Shown in pieces: positions 21,370-33,059 of a stretch of 64,000 nucleotides of DNA. Position 1 is the first letter of the stretch, and each line of letters starts with the position of its first letter. Source of the DNA: Deroplatys truncata (lineage: Eukaryota; Arthropoda; Insecta; Mantodea; Mantidae); the NCBI GenBank assembly GCA_030765065.1, contig CM060979.1:109914350-109978349 (forward strand), read 5' to 3'. Position numbers and translations under genes: made by a program. The notes beneath the pieces are model-generated. The model made no database searches. It was not told the DNA's origin and saw only the letters and a list, made by a program, of their open reading frames with translations.

Positions 21370-22330
21370 CTTAATTCTGTCAGCAATAAGAAGAGAAAGC
21401 TTCTCTTTGCCTCTAGAATTTAGGTGTAGACCATGAGATGTATAACCATGGCTGCCTATACCGTCGACATCTGTCTACACATGTGAGAGGCAGCAGGACT
21501 TAACAAGGCATGCTTAAGTCTCAGATTCATACCCCTCACCCTCCAATGAAGCTGAGGCTAGCCTTGCCTATGAAAAAGTCTCACTACCTTCACACTAGTA
21601 TGACTGCTGGTCTCACTGATGTCACACAGATCCTTTTCAATAACATAACTACTATTTCTAACCAGGCTATTCCCTGGCCCACCCACTATCACTAAATGAT
21701 CCCTCTTGGTAAAACCTGTAGTTAGCTTTACCAGGTCTTCAGTGGCATCAGGGAGCGCAGCACTGGGTTTAACTATGCCTACTACATCATAATCACACCC
21801 CAAGTCCCGTTTGAGCAGGGATGTTCCTCCCATGACTACTCCCAAGTAACAAAGACTTGCTTTTTGTGTGATTTACAGATTCATCTAAGGCCTGCTCTTG
21901 GGGATTTGTGGCTTGATCAACATTCAGCGTTTCAATAACACTTAATCTGTTGCTCAGTTGGACAGGATGTTGATCATCTGCAGAAAAACGCCTTTTCCTT
22001 CTGAGATTATTCTTTGACACCATCCTGAAGTCCTTAAAGTTATTGGCCAACATCTTTAAAGCCGAAACAGTCCTTCTAGTTTTCTTTTTTGAAAAATTCT
22101 AGTTCTTTTCTCAAGTTGGAAATGGTTTCCTCGTGCTTCCTGATCAGTGCCTTATACTTACAAAGTTCACAAAACCACTTCGCACAATCTCTCGCATTCT
22201 CACAACCAATGTTTGCACACGCCCAATGAAACCAAAACTTGCATCCTGTACAGAAAACACCCTGGATAACCCTCCGGCGACAAGCACCGCGATTACCACT
22301 AAGATCACAGATTTACCACACATTATTAGC
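21370..22330 (-). pseudogene. CR1-like LINE ORF1 with PHD finger and SGNH esterase
   Basis: From about 22,315 the minus strand reads ICDLSGNRGACRR, VFCTGCKFWFHWACANIG and WFCELCKYKAL, a PHD-type zinc finger (C-x2-C ... H-x2-C ... C-x2-C), followed by a heptad-like IRKHEETISNLRKELEFF. A one-base frame change leads into TVSALKMLANNFKDFRM. Then come SLLLGSSHGRNI (esterase block I), YDVVGIVKPSA, LVIVGGPGNSL (block with GGxGN) and SHGLHLNSRGKEKLSLLIAD (block V His). PHD plus esterase is the known ORF1 layout in CR1-clade LINEs; the proteins are thought to bind nucleic acid and membranes. Frame changes show this copy is dead. Confidence 0.8.
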
Positions 22331-23584
22331 ACTCTACACTGACAGAGACAATAAAGGTGAACTAACACCGTAAGAAGATTAGTACACTCTGCAAGCACTT
22401 ATATTACGACTACCACGTTTTTCCAAAATACACCAGCAGTTAGGTTTGTTTACATTTAACGCAAGAGCGACGGGTCATATTAAAACATCACTATTATGTC
22501 GCAGTTACCCGAAGAAATTACTACACTTATACCAATTTATAATACACCTACAGTTTTATATCTTAATAAGTTAGTCTACAACACACACGCACAGAAATTG
22601 CGTACAGTTACAAAGGGATAATCTAATACACGTCTACCTAACTTAAACCAATAGTAAAGCAACAAAACACTTATTTCACTTCTTAATATACTAGTAATAC
22701 ACAAAGCACTTATTTCACCTTTTAAACCGCTAGTAATACACTAAGTAACTTCCTAGTTAGGTATAAACACAAGTTATTAAGGTTCTAAAAACAGAAACAC
22801 GAAAAATAGATTATACAAACACAAACAAATCAATTCAATATGGCGGACGTAAACAGCTGATATTAATGTACGGTATTAGTTCTTTTTACACTAAAATATA
22901 TAGCAGGGAAAATATTCTTATTGTAAAGCGACTGCACTTTATACTCGACTACGCTTCTGAAAGCTTTAACTGCTAGAGAGATGATAGTTTTAGAAAAATA
23001 TAAGTAAAACTACGGGAGCTCACAAATCCAGTGTCTACACTCAGCAGCCACCTAGCGGCGGATTATAAATTTCGCGTTAAACCTGTGCCAGACCTTTCTC
23101 AGCATCTAAGGTAATATATATATATATATAGGTTTCTGTCTAAATTTTTATATGACTTAAAAAAGTATCTGGTTAATGCCTCAAAGAGAATAAATACTTC
23201 ATCAAAGTTGTACAATTAGTTTATTGTTTACTGTTATTTTGAACCAAATCCTTCCCACCTTCCGGCTGACAGCTGGAAGGTAAAAAACGTGAGAACAGGT
23301 GAAAAATCATAAATAGCAAAAGAAAAACGATGTAAATTTTATCATCACTAGTTACTCGACAACCAAACCAATAATTAGCTTAACCTTAGGAAGATAGAAG
23401 TGAATCGAAGGAACATTACGAGGGCCTTGTAACCAGGAGTTCTTGACAGGTCCCTAATATTCCAGCGTCTTCCCTTTCACTTACTGCTCACACAAGTCTC
23501 GTTACAGACAAGGCGATGACCCACACAGAAAGCACCAGTCCATTAGAATGGAAAGGATGAAACTACAGGAAGATTAGTAGAAAA
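22331..23584. other. LINE 5' flank and spacer
   Basis: 22,331-22,870 is probably the CR1-like LINE 5' untranslated region: no gene, and a short CAATATGGCGGACGTAAAC motif at 22,836-22,856. A (TA)n run lies at 23,112-23,131. The rest is unassigned. Confidence 0.4.
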
Positions 23585-23670
23585 TCACCTAAAATCCTCG
23601 ACCATTTTGGCCGGCAATGAAAATTGACCCCGGGCCCCTTGAATGCTAGCCGCAGACGTTACATCCTCAG
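23585..23670 (-). mobile_element. SINE-alpha head, degenerate
   Basis: The minus strand reads GGCTGAGGATGTAACGTCTG, CGGCTAGCATTCAAGGGGCC and CGGGGTCAATTTTC, the same tRNA-like order as the heads at 26.8 and 62.4 kb (GTCTGTGGCTCACATTCG then box B). Body sequence may extend left to about 23,400, but it is too diverged to fix a boundary. Confidence 0.45.
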
Positions 23671-25427
23671 CCATTCGTTCGATTTCATATATTGTAAAGC
23701 CAGAGGAAAAGTCATATTTCAATTTATTCCAAATTATTTCAAATGATCTGTGCTTGTAATTAATAGCACTAATGTCTAAACATGTTATCGCCTATATTGT
23801 TGAACTTAAGGCTATGAGCTCCATTCAGTGCGCAATATAACTCGGGGTAGTATTTCACCGTAGTGTTTGCTATAATAAGGATTTTAAATGGAGACTAATT
23901 AATTTGATTATTCTCCCTCCATCCTTTACTTCGAACTGCAACTGGAAAAGTGGTCCAGAACCCTGCTTTAATTGCAGGAAAGATTAAATAAGAGTTATCC
24001 AAAAAGACCGAAGTGGTCATTGAAAACCGGATTTCTTTACTGAAAGCGCAGCGGTAGAATAATTACGTCACGTAACCTCTCCGATCAGAAGTGCCATGAA
24101 TACTAAGAGTTCTATTAAATCACATGCACGCTTATGCATGATGTAAAAACTTAAATTCGGACCAGCTGAAAGCTGTAGATTTCAGTGGCACTCTTGTGAA
24201 TATGCATCACAATGGAGCTGTTAAAACTCCTCTGGAACAGTCATTAGGTTTAACCCTCCAGTGACTAATTTATCAGATATACGGCGACTGAACTTTCCCA
24301 GTCGCTCTCTAAGCTATCCGCTTACTGCTAACTGCAAAATCAGAGACTTTGGATTCCAGTTATACTTAGATCTTGCTAACGTCGTGTAGGTGTCGGCTAC
24401 CTTAAGGTAATAGGTAATTCCGTATCATTGTCTCCAAAATGTCCTACAAGAACTAGGCATGGTTAAGAACGAAAGTTCTCATTCAGTCAGGCCAGGTACT
24501 CAGGCTTCATCAAGAACTATGGTTTAATGAAAAGCTAAACTGCATACTCCGTTGGTATTTGTCAACTAGAATGGAAAATCTGGCATATCTTAGGGATACG
24601 TGTACATACAAAATCCTTCTTATGTTAGAACATTCTATTCCGTAAATAATGGTTCATCCCTTCGTCCATTGACACATAGGCACGCATGCATTGCTTTCTG
24701 CCACAATGGTTCAAGATTCTTGTTGAATTTTATGCTTAAAGAAAAGCTGTGGTGATAATCGCGAATTCCTAAACCAACTCAACTGCCCTAAGCCCTTGAC
24801 GACTCTGCATGGCAGTTAATAACATGCAAGGGAGAGGAATGCGCAAAACATCATAGCCAAGCTTCTTAAGAAAGATAAATTCTTCACCAAAGATCAGAAG
24901 AATTTAATGAAGCTCACAGACACTTCTTGAATTTCAACCATCTAAACCGGATTTGTTTGTTGTGACTGGAAATGGGCCATTGAAGTCATATTTGGATGCC
25001 AAGGGCAAGCGCTTATAAATATATCCTACTTTCTGAGGGAACAGGATCACAAACTCCCTTAACGCTGGCAGTGTACTCCTGTGTCGAGAAAATATGCAGA
25101 AAATTAATATATTTCTTTTTGTTTGCGCCTTGACCCGATAATTTACAAAATATCGCACTCGTATTAGTGCTTCTATTTGATTTCTTGCGTCATAAATACA
25201 AACAATGGAACAACCAAGAATTGTTTCTCCAGAGCTCCCTTTTATGTGAACTAGATATACTACTTAATACCGACAAACCACGCATGCACAAAATAGAAAT
25301 ATCTCGGAAATAATTATTGCTAACCATTTTTGCCTGCATAAATAGAAGTACGCAGAACTAAAACAGATAATAGTAACACGAATAGTTTGATTTGCAAACA
25401 TTTTCAAATCTCATTCTTTTTGCTTTC
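23671..25427. other. Unassigned AT-rich spacer
   Basis: No repeat or coding motif recognised on either strand. A 74-codon open frame on the minus strand at 24,934-25,158 has no family pattern. Confidence 0.4.
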
Positions 25428-26215
25428 TCTAGCATGTACACAGTAATAGAGAAGGTGTAGCATTCCAATAAAAATTTTGATACCGAGATTTCACCGGAAA
25501 TAAATTATTGAGGTAATTTTGGAAAAATGTCACGCGCGCGCGTGAGTCTGTGAGTGTGTGTGGGTGTGTGTGTGTGTGTGTGTGTGTCTGTGAACAGCGT
25601 AACTCAAAAACCAAAAGTCAGATCAATACCAAACTTGGTATTTAGGTTTAGCAAGAAAGCCCTCCCTCAAGCTACCCTTTTCAAATGTTTCGATTTTCTC
25701 AAAAATGGCTGTAACAATTTTGATTAAAATACCATATGTTAAATATAATACTTGACAAATAAATACTATATCTTGAATTTTCTGCTCGTATAATTAGTAA
25801 ACGTTACGCGATAGAGGAAAACGTACTACACAAAAAATATAGATCTAATCAAAACACATAGTTTATTGAAGTAACTTTTGTGGCATCAGCCATTTCTGAG
25901 ATATCCGTTATTAATGGTTCAAATTGCTCAATGCTTAGTCTTCTTTAAAGTCTTGTCGACATTCAGCTGTTTATCGCGATGCCATGGAAAGAGTATGGAA
26001 TTTAAGGCCAGTGTATAGCGTCCACTTTAAAACATTTGCCTATTGCTATTCTCTATATATCTATAACGAAATGCGTAACGCAAGTATTTCCGGAAAGGCT
26101 TATCTCGATTAGAATGAAGTAGACAAGAAAATAAATTTTCGTAAGAATAGTTTGTATACCTACTAATAAGTGATAGAGGGTAGAGAAAGTCATATGAATG
26201 TAAAACATCAAATAT
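25428..26215 (-). repeat. R-A repeat, near-complete copy
   Basis: Read on the minus strand it starts CATATGACTTTCTCTACCCT near 26,205 and carries the core (GGCAAATGTTTTAAAGTGGA), the conserved TTAATAACGGATATCTCAGA, and the TACCAAGTTTGGTATTGATC segment. An internal microsatellite of CA and CG units follows (25,530-25,586 on the plus strand). It ends with the hairpin-like CTTCTCTATTAC ... GCTAGAGAAAG. It has no coding capacity. Confidence 0.8.
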
Positions 26216-26305
26216 ATTATTATTAATCCATTTATTTTACGTCACGTTAACTACATGGTCATATCGCGACGGATCTGTTAGTAGATAACTCGTGGATCGA
26301 TGTTT

Positions 26306-26620
26306 GGCGGACAGTTAGTCTTCTAGGTCTCATCCCTGTAACCACACCATTTTGCTTCGTCAGGTGTCCACAGAAACCATAGTGCATAGCAACTTATCTT
26401 CTGCTTCGTGCCGTGCAGATGGCAATGGGGTGTCGTCCTGTCTATCTGTTTTAATTGTCTGGGAATAGAAAGGCGGACAGTTAGCCCTGTAACCATACCA
26501 TCTTGCTTCGTCACGTGTCCACAGAGACCTTAGTGCACAGCAGCTGTATCTTCTGCTTCGTGCCGTGCAGGTGGCATTAGGGTGCCATCCAGTCTACCTG
26601 TTTCCATTGTTTGTGTATAT
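26306..26620. repeat. Two-copy tandem duplication, ~166-bp period
   Basis: GGCGGACAGTTAG occurs at 26,306 and 26,472. Both units continue with CCCTGTAACCA(C/T)ACCAT, TTGCTTCGTCA(G/C)GTGTCC, TATCTTCTGCTTCGTGCCGT and a closing TGTCTATCTG / AGTCTACCTG block. The copies differ by substitutions and short indels, so the duplication is old. Function unknown. Confidence 0.85.
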
Positions 26621-26689
26621 ATGGCACAGCATTCTCTATTACCACCTATTTTTTATTTTTACTATTGCTTCAGACTTCAAGTGAAAACT

Positions 26690-26850
26690 TTGGGTCGTGG
26701 TATTAAATATCCAATTGGATATTTACCTTGGCGCCTGAAAAAACTCAGATTGGTCGGCACACGGGATTTAAATCCGGGACCTCCCGAATGTGGGCCACAA
26801 ACTTTACCGCCAGAGCCATCCCGCTCGGTACATCAGATTTGAAGAAGAAG
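26690..26850 (-). mobile_element. SINE-alpha 5' part
   Basis: The minus strand shows a tRNA-like head: GGGATGGCTCTGGCGGTAAA (A-box region), GTTTGTGGCCCACATTCGGG, then GATTTAAATCCCG (B-box). This is followed by TTTTTTCAGG, as in the full copy at 62 kb. The body is truncated after about 80 bases. A (GAA)n run abuts its 5' side. Confidence 0.6.
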
Positions 26851-26962
26851 AAGAAGAAGAAGAAGAAGAAGAAGAAGAAGAAAATTGGTGGTGATGGTGG
26901 TGGTGTGGCGGTAGTGGTGATGGTGGCGGTGGTGCTGGTGGCGGCGGCGATGATGGCGGTGA
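26841..26962. repeat. (GAA)n followed by GGT/GGC-rich microsatellite
   Basis: 26,841-26,881 is an uninterrupted GAA array of about 13 units. 26,885-26,962 is an imperfect GGTGGT/GATGGC array. The open frames that cross it are homopolymeric artefacts. Confidence 0.95.
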
Positions 26963-27171
26963 AAATAAACATTTTCTAAGAAGTTTAAATTAGGAAATGG
27001 ACTTCATAAATCATTTTATCGAGTTAACTACAGCTTTAAACCTAAGCTGTTTGGAAGTGCATTTAGTAAGCTACAAATTGCCTCTTTTTAACAGAAGTCT
27101 AATATTGTTAATCCGCTGTCCAGTCATGGACAGTGAAAAAACATTCTACCTTTAAAACAGAATGAATTATA

Positions 27172-27551
27172 TTCATTCATTCATTATCTGTTTACCCTCC
27201 TCTTATGTAGGACTTACACCCCCCAGGACTTACAAGCGGTGCCTGGGGTCAGAGGCCCGTCGAGGAGCAGACACTCGTGGATCAGACAGAGCATCCAGGA
27301 TGGGTGATCAGCCCGATGCCTGGTATGGGATGAAGGAAGTAGATGAAACGAAATGTTGGTGAAATGGATGAAAGGAAAGGTGATGATGGAGCAGTTGGTG
27401 GAATGAATGGCGGGGGAAACCGGAGAACCCGGAGAAAACCCGCCCAGACGCCGCTTCGTCCACCACAAATCCCACATGCAGGTCCCTGGGATTGAGCCCG
27501 GGCCGCCTCGGTGGGAGGCGAGCGGTCTAACCGCTCGGCCACGGCGCCGCC
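27172..27551 (-). mobile_element. SINE-gamma, full copy with perfect 14-bp target-site duplication
   Basis: The minus strand starts GGCGGCGCCGTGGCCGAGCG, a Leu/Ser-type tRNA-like head (A-box TGGCCGAGCGGTTAGACC, B-box GGGCTCAATCCC). It continues through a body with TTTTCTCCGGGTTCTCCGG and TTTCCCCC, and ends CTGGGGGGTGTAAGTCCTAC plus a short (GAAT)n tail. CAGAATGAATTATA flanks it exactly at 27,158-27,171 and 27,552-27,565. The perfect duplication implies a young insertion. Mobilisation would need LINE enzymes in trans. Confidence 0.92.
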
Positions 27552-27565
27552 CAGAATGAATTATA

Positions 27566-28854
27566 ATGCTTTCATAAATCCTGCATAAAATTAAGTCTGT
27601 TAATTAACTTCCATTTCATGGGCTAAAACGGAAGCGCTTGTTTTTCAGAGACATGTATGAAAATGGAAAGCTAATAAACTTATAGGAAACAGTCAAGTAG
27701 TCGCCGAACACTCTAAGTCCTTCCATTTTGTTTTAACATGCCTCATGAAAGACACTCGTGCAAAACGGCAAAACACTGAATGAGATTGAGAAGATAAAGA
27801 GTAAAAGAATAACTATGTCTGGTTGTTGATCTATCTCTATCTCTTTTCCTCCTCCACTCTCTCTCTCCCACTCTTCCCCCTCCCTTTCTCTCCTCAATGC
27901 TTCCTCGCAATAAAATAATCATTTTGAAAGGTTAAATATTTTAACTATCCTATCGTCCACTTCACCGAAAATAGCGTTTTTGTATGTTCATAGCTTTCGA
28001 CGGAAGTTACTAACATGTTAATGAATTTGCAATACATAGTAATGTAGTTCTAATACTGAAAATGTTGAGGTAGTGGTCCTCTAAACTTACACAATATTTT
28101 ACACGGGTTATCTACCATTTTGTTGCGGCGGGAATTGTTAGATTAAATAATAACAATAATAAGTTGATATGGAATAAATATTTGGAGTTTTATTCCACAA
28201 GAATGTGGTTTTTTCACAACACGAAAATTAACATAAAATATTACTGAACGTGTTAATTAATAAAACATTTAAATTGTTAAACATGAGACTCTTTTACATA
28301 ATACAAATGACACTGGTATATATTATGAATTGTTTTCTCAGGACCATTTCCGCCAACATTTTTCTCTCCCTAGCTGCTTACACACCTAAGTATTTTTCTT
28401 AGTATGTTACTTTACGACACTCCTATACCAACTGAGGTAAGAATACATGAATTTCTGCACTTGATATAAGGATCACTATTTCTTCTCTACGGGATTCACG
28501 GAGTATAAACATTTGCTAACTCGTTCCTATGATGGTTGTAGCTAATATCCGTGTTCTTGGTACTAATTCCATATTAACTAGCCTATGCAAGCGGTATAAC
28601 CCTTCTTTTTAAATTAAAATACACTTGTTCAGTTAGTTTCGTGAAGACCCACCCGCGTCTTTACCCAACGCGAGCTTCTTGGCGTCTCTTCACTTCCTTG
28701 ACGTTGATTCTTCTTAATTACCTCTAATTTTCATTATCTTACTTTTATTTTCGCAGCGTTTAGTACTTTTTGTCGTTGGTTATTCCTATCTAAATCACTT
28801 TCTTAACTATACTATCCACTCTTCCAGCTCATTAAATATTGTGATGGTTGTATT
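27566..28854. other. Unassigned AT-rich spacer
   Basis: Contains a CT-rich tract at about 27,828-27,890. Nothing else was recognised on either strand. Confidence 0.4.
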
Positions 28855-29300
28855 TATTTTACAAGAATGTGTTAAAGATAATATTACACATTTCGAGATA
28901 TTCACGACAAAATTGCTTTATGTAAATCCATGAAATTGGCTTTAGAATTCTTGCGAGTCATTTCCCGGATGCTTACGCAAGCAGGGGTTTGTGGCATGAT
29001 TTTTATGGGAATGGTCACCTCATGTTCTACACGTGGGTGGATTATGTAAATCATGCTGACACCCGCATATGCCAGGGCTGGCGTATTTATATCCTCGGAT
29101 ATTCAAACTTACTCTTTTGACGGTTGGGGCTCTGCATATTACTTTCCTAGCAGGACTCTTGACGGTCAGCTATTTAAATTTATTTTGTGCTAGCTTGCAA
29201 CTTCGATAAAGTCTCTGGGCACGACGACGACGGAACGCCGGATTTCTTCCGTCAACCAGGTACACCCAAAAGCTGTCTAACTCTCTGCCTTTTGCAATGT
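28855..29300 (+). repeat. Repeat D, LTR-like, copy 1
   Basis: Aligns with 48,955-49,400 on the same strand. Shared blocks are TGAAATT(T/G)GCTTTAGAA, AAGCAGGG, ACGTGG(G/A)TGGATTATG, CTGACACCC, GCTCT(G)..TAGCAG(G)ACTC, TATTTAAATT / CTTTAAATTATG, GCACGACGACGACGGAACGC versus GCACGACAAGGATGGAACAC, and CCGTC(A/G)(A/T)(T)AACCA(G/T)GTA. A TATA-like TATTTAAA and the absence of coding sequence suggest a solo LTR, but no TG...CA ends or target-site duplications could be fixed. Confidence 0.6.
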
Positions 29301-30420
29301 GGTGTAGAATAGTAATCAGAAACACTAAAATCTCTCTTGGAATAAGAATTACACGTCTAATAGTGTCACCTTATCACCATCCTTCCAGCTACGCGCAACC
29401 TATAACCCTCTTGACGACATCCCTGAGCAACGTCCTCGTCACACTATTTGCACTTTCTTTCCTATCTCACTACAATTCACATTAATAATAAATAAAACTT
29501 AATTTCTTTACAATTATTCTTCTTTGTTTTTCTTGAAGTGATATTATATAAAGGTTTCTTTAATTCTGTTCTTCTTCTCCCTTGCTTTTTTTTTATTTAA
29601 TTTTATTTCCCGTTGCTTTTGCTCTAAATTTAATATTATGCACAAAATAAGGAATTTTGATTATTTCTCACTATTTGCATTGCTTCCGGGTATTCTTTGT
29701 TTGAATTTCGTCATAGGATTAAGAGGTATAGAGCGCATTACTCAAATAATTTTAAATTAAAAGACGCCAAATACAACCGTAAATACAAATAATTCCTTAT
29801 TATTTGACAGTTTAAAAGATCTCGTCATAATAACTAAGGTAGATTCTCGTTAACTCGTGAATGACATAAATGATACCTCCAATTATCGAAAGCTGAGGTT
29901 ATACATACGACAAGCCAAACATTTTAATTTCAAAGGTTTTCTACAAGCACGGTGTAATATAAATAAAGTTCATTCTAAGAAATTTCCGATGGTGTCAGGC
30001 TTAATAGGACAACAAATATCTAACTGTTATATATAAGTTTGATTGAAAGGAAACTGTAACTATCTCCAGATTTTAGCGTGTATATTTTAATTTCCTTTAA
30101 TAATAGTAAAAATGAGTCATTATTTGTTATTATTATCATTATTAAACTACGTCAACAAATATCAGGATTATATCAACGTAGTCAATGTGGCAGAACTTGG
30201 TCTCACAGGTGCGCATATAAGCACACTTAAATCAATGTATTGGGTCAGGATCATACTCGTAACCTAGTGCAAAGAAAGTTGGCGTTCAACAATCCTCGCC
30301 ACCCGGAACGACTTTTTTCTCTCGTTCTTTTCGTTTCATTCCTTTCATGTTTCTGCCTTCCCGACCAATGGGGCATGTTTCTGCTTTCCCTTAATTTTCC
30401 CCTGTTTCCTATTACCCGTA

Positions 30421-30465
<45 letters not shown>

Positions 30466-30524
30466 CATCATCATCATCATCTTAAATTTTCAGTGGATAG
30501 CTTGTGAAGTCCTTTTCATTAGGA
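29301..30524. other. Spacer with (ATT)n microsatellite
   Basis: No gene. 30,421-30,480 is an (ATT)n array changing to (ATC)n. The flanking part (30,270-30,420) is slightly more GC-rich, with no motif. Confidence 0.5.
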
Positions 30525-30880
30525 AGGAATTTTGTATAATCTTGTATAACAGGTAAACGTTACAGAGAAAGACAAGAACGTACTACACGTACTGTAGCAT
30601 TAGTCACTTCCGAGATATCCCTTAATATTGGTTTGAATACTTTTTGTCATTTTAAATACTGTCGCTATTCATTTGTTTCTGGTGTTGCTATAGAAAAAGT
30701 ATGCAATTTCAAGGCCGGCATATACCGACTCGCTTTTAAACATCCGACAATCCATTCTGTTTCTATGCCCTTTCTCCACCATGTACCTAGTAAGTAGATA
30801 TGGCATTGCATTCCACCCAAAAATTCGGTACCATGATTTCACCAGAAATATATGTTTTGAGGCCCACTGAATACAAAAGA
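30525..30880 (-). repeat. R-A repeat, internally deleted copy
   Basis: Minus-strand R-A core and middle (30,525-30,770) are joined to the R-A 3' end (30,775-30,870, GAAATCATGGTACCGAATTT and TACTAGGTACATGGTGGAGA on the minus strand) in an order that does not match a simple full copy. Recombination between neighbouring copies is likely. Confidence 0.65.
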
Positions 30881-31156
30881 GTCTGATGTGACACATTCAC
30901 ATGACTTTCTTTAGCTCTATCTTTATTAGTGAGTATACAAAACCTTCTTCTGTTTACGCTCCTCGTATGTAGGACTTACACCCCCCCGGCACATACTAGC
31001 GGGTTCCTGGGGTCAGAGGCTTGTCAAGAGCACACACTTTGGATCAAATAGAATATCTAGGATGGGTGATCAGTCCGATGCCTGGTATGAGAGCGAGAAA
31101 GTTGATGATATGAAATAGATGAAAGCAAAGGTGATGATGGAGCAGTTGATGGAATG

Positions 31157-32120
31157 TGAAAAAGGTTTATTTTAGGAGGAGTTGTATTGTAGTTCGACTG
31201 TTGGGGAGCCAAACTTGAAGTAACTGCCCTACGTATGGTACAAAGTTTCCGGTGGCCTTCGCGCCAACGTTCACTTTCCGGTGGCCTTCGCCCCAAGTTT
31301 GCTTTCCGGTGGCCTTCGCCCCTCTTTTAGAACCTTAACTTTGTAGTTTTATGTTTCTATAAATATTATATTTTTGTTTGCCTCGGCTGCGTCAGTAGTA
31401 ATTTGTAGAAACTTGTTATCTCTTTGCAGGGGGTGATGCGGCTAAAGAATGTAGGCTTACACAAATTATAATTTTTACTTCACTCCTTTTACTAATCCTT
31501 CACGCGATTAAATAAAACTTCACTGATATAGACAGCTGTGAGATTATTTATTAGTTACTTGCACTTTTTAACACATGGACTTTAAAATATTTTCGCCGTA
31601 ATGAATTTTTGTCTCACACTGGATACGTGCCGAGCGAATGAACTGCTCAGGTACGTTGCCTTCTAGCGACTGCCGTTTCCCGCTTAAATTTGTAAATTTT
31701 TCTATTTCAAGTCTCAGATTGGCTAATCCTACTCCAATAGAATGCTTTTATTTAACTTAAGATTTTTCTAGTTGTTGATTGGTTATTTATAAACTGTTTT
31801 AAATATTACATTATTATTGCTCCAAGAATTACTAGTAGCATTATTAAACTTTCCAATTCATCATTGCCTCAAGGTTACCTCAGTTAGTTCATTGTTAGCA
31901 ACTTTCGGCCTCTATTCTCACAGCTTCTACATTAGTAAATTACCTAATACATTCACATAACATTATTATACATATACATAATAAAAATAAACATAATACT
32001 ATGACTGTTACATACATTTTATATATTATATTATACACATATTGCTTTAAGGCGGGCTGTTATTGAATTTATATAGTATATAATTAGACTGAAATAATTT
32101 GTGTTAAAAATACTGCCTCA
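31157..32120. mobile_element. Solo LTR (964 bp) inserted in SINE-gamma
   Basis: The insert begins TGAAAAAGG and ends CTGCCTCA, that is TG...CA. It is flanked by the 4-bp direct repeat AATG (31,153-31,156 and 32,121-32,124), and the intact SINE at 27.2 kb gives the empty site. TG/CA ends with a 4-bp duplication are typical of LTR retrotransposon integration. A TATAAATATT-like box (near 31,360) and AATAAAA (31,513) could serve transcription in the plus orientation. It contains three 26-29-bp tandem units. No coding domain is present, so the internal region was probably lost by LTR-LTR recombination. Confidence 0.78.
31247..31325. repeat. Three tandem ~28-bp units within the solo LTR
   Basis: TTTCCGGTGGCCTTCGC(G/C)CC recurs at about 31,246, 31,275 and 31,303, with diverging 8-9-bp spacers. 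Tandem blocks are common in LTR U3 regions, where they may bind transcription factors; that role is inference here. Confidence 0.9.
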
Positions 32121-33059
32121 AATGAATGGTGGGGAAACCGGAGAACCCAGAGAGAGGCTGCCCATAAGCCGCTTTCTCCACTACAAATCCCACTTGCGGG
32201 TCCCTGAGTTCAAACCCTGGTTGCCTTGGTGAGAGGTGAGGGGTTTAACAATTCGGCCAGCGCCGCCATACAGACTATTCTTACATTCTATCTGATACAT
32301 TTAATCCAAATAAACTCTGGCAAAAATAGCTATATTACACATTTCATTATAAATACAAAGAGAACAGCGACAGGCAAATGTTTAAGAACTGGATGCTGAT
32401 CTTAAAATTCCATACTGTTTCCATGCAATCGAGAGAAACAACTGAAAATCTATGGGACTTCAAAAGAATGACAAGTACTGAGCAATTCGAACCTTTAATA
32501 ACGGATATCTCAGAAACGGCTCATGCTGCTGCAAAAAAGCTTATTTTAAGTAAATTGTGTGTTTTGAATAGATTTACATTTTTGCATGGTACGTTTTCGT
32601 CTACCGCTTAACGTTTACAAGATATACAAGATTATACAAAATTCTTTACGAATGAAGAGTACTTCCTAAGCTATTCCCAGAAAATTCAAGGCATACATTT
32701 TGTTTGTGATGTAAATAGCTTTCGTATACGGTATTTTAATAAAAATCGCTAGAGCCCTTTTTTTAGAAAATGAAAATTTGAGAAAAATGTTCCATGTAAA
32801 GAATAGTTGGGGTGAGGAATTTTCTTGAAAATATTCGTGTCGCATCCTTGGAGGATACTAAGCTCAAATACCAACTTTTCGTTTTTGAGTTATGCAGTTC
32901 AAAGGCAGATACACAAACGGACATGCTTCCAAAAATGATCTATTTGGATTCAGGGTACCTCGAAACATGTATTTCCGGTAAAATCTCGCTATCGAAATTT
33001 TGGGTGGAGTGCAACGCTTCCCCTACTTACTATACGTAGTAGAGAAAGTAAAAATAATT

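Larger units (their letters stand above)
30949..32267 (-). mobile_element. SINE-gamma copy split by a solo LTR
   Basis: 30,949-31,156 is the 3' part (TGTAGGACTTACACCCCCC ... GGATGGGTGATCAG ... GTGATGATGGAGCAGTTGAT). 32,121-32,267 is the 5' part (GGTGGGGAAACCGGAGAACC ... tRNA-like head ... GGCCAGCGCCGCC). Together they equal the intact copy at 27.2 kb. Candidate target-site duplications are 30,935-30,948 and 32,268-32,281 (10 of 14 identical), placing the insertion inside R-A. The higher divergence fits an older copy than the one at 27.2 kb. Confidence 0.88.
30885..33050 (+). repeat. R-A repeat, copy split by a SINE
   Basis: The 5' end (30,885-30,948: GATGTGACACATTCACATGA, then CTTTCTTTAGCTCTATC) resumes at 32,268 after SINE-gamma. 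It continues through the core (32,370-32,440), TTTAATAACGGATATCTCAG, GTACGTTTTCGTCTACCGC, TACCAACTTTTCGTTTTTGA and AACATGTATTTCCGGTAAAA, to the terminal hairpin (CTACTTACTATACGTAGTAG, then AGAAAGTAAAAA). Without the insert it is about 0.85 kb. No open frame is shared with other copies, so it is non-coding. Confidence 0.75.

Noticed and set aside
26885..26979. Possible glycine-rich coding exon
   Set aside because: It is a GGT/GGC microsatellite.
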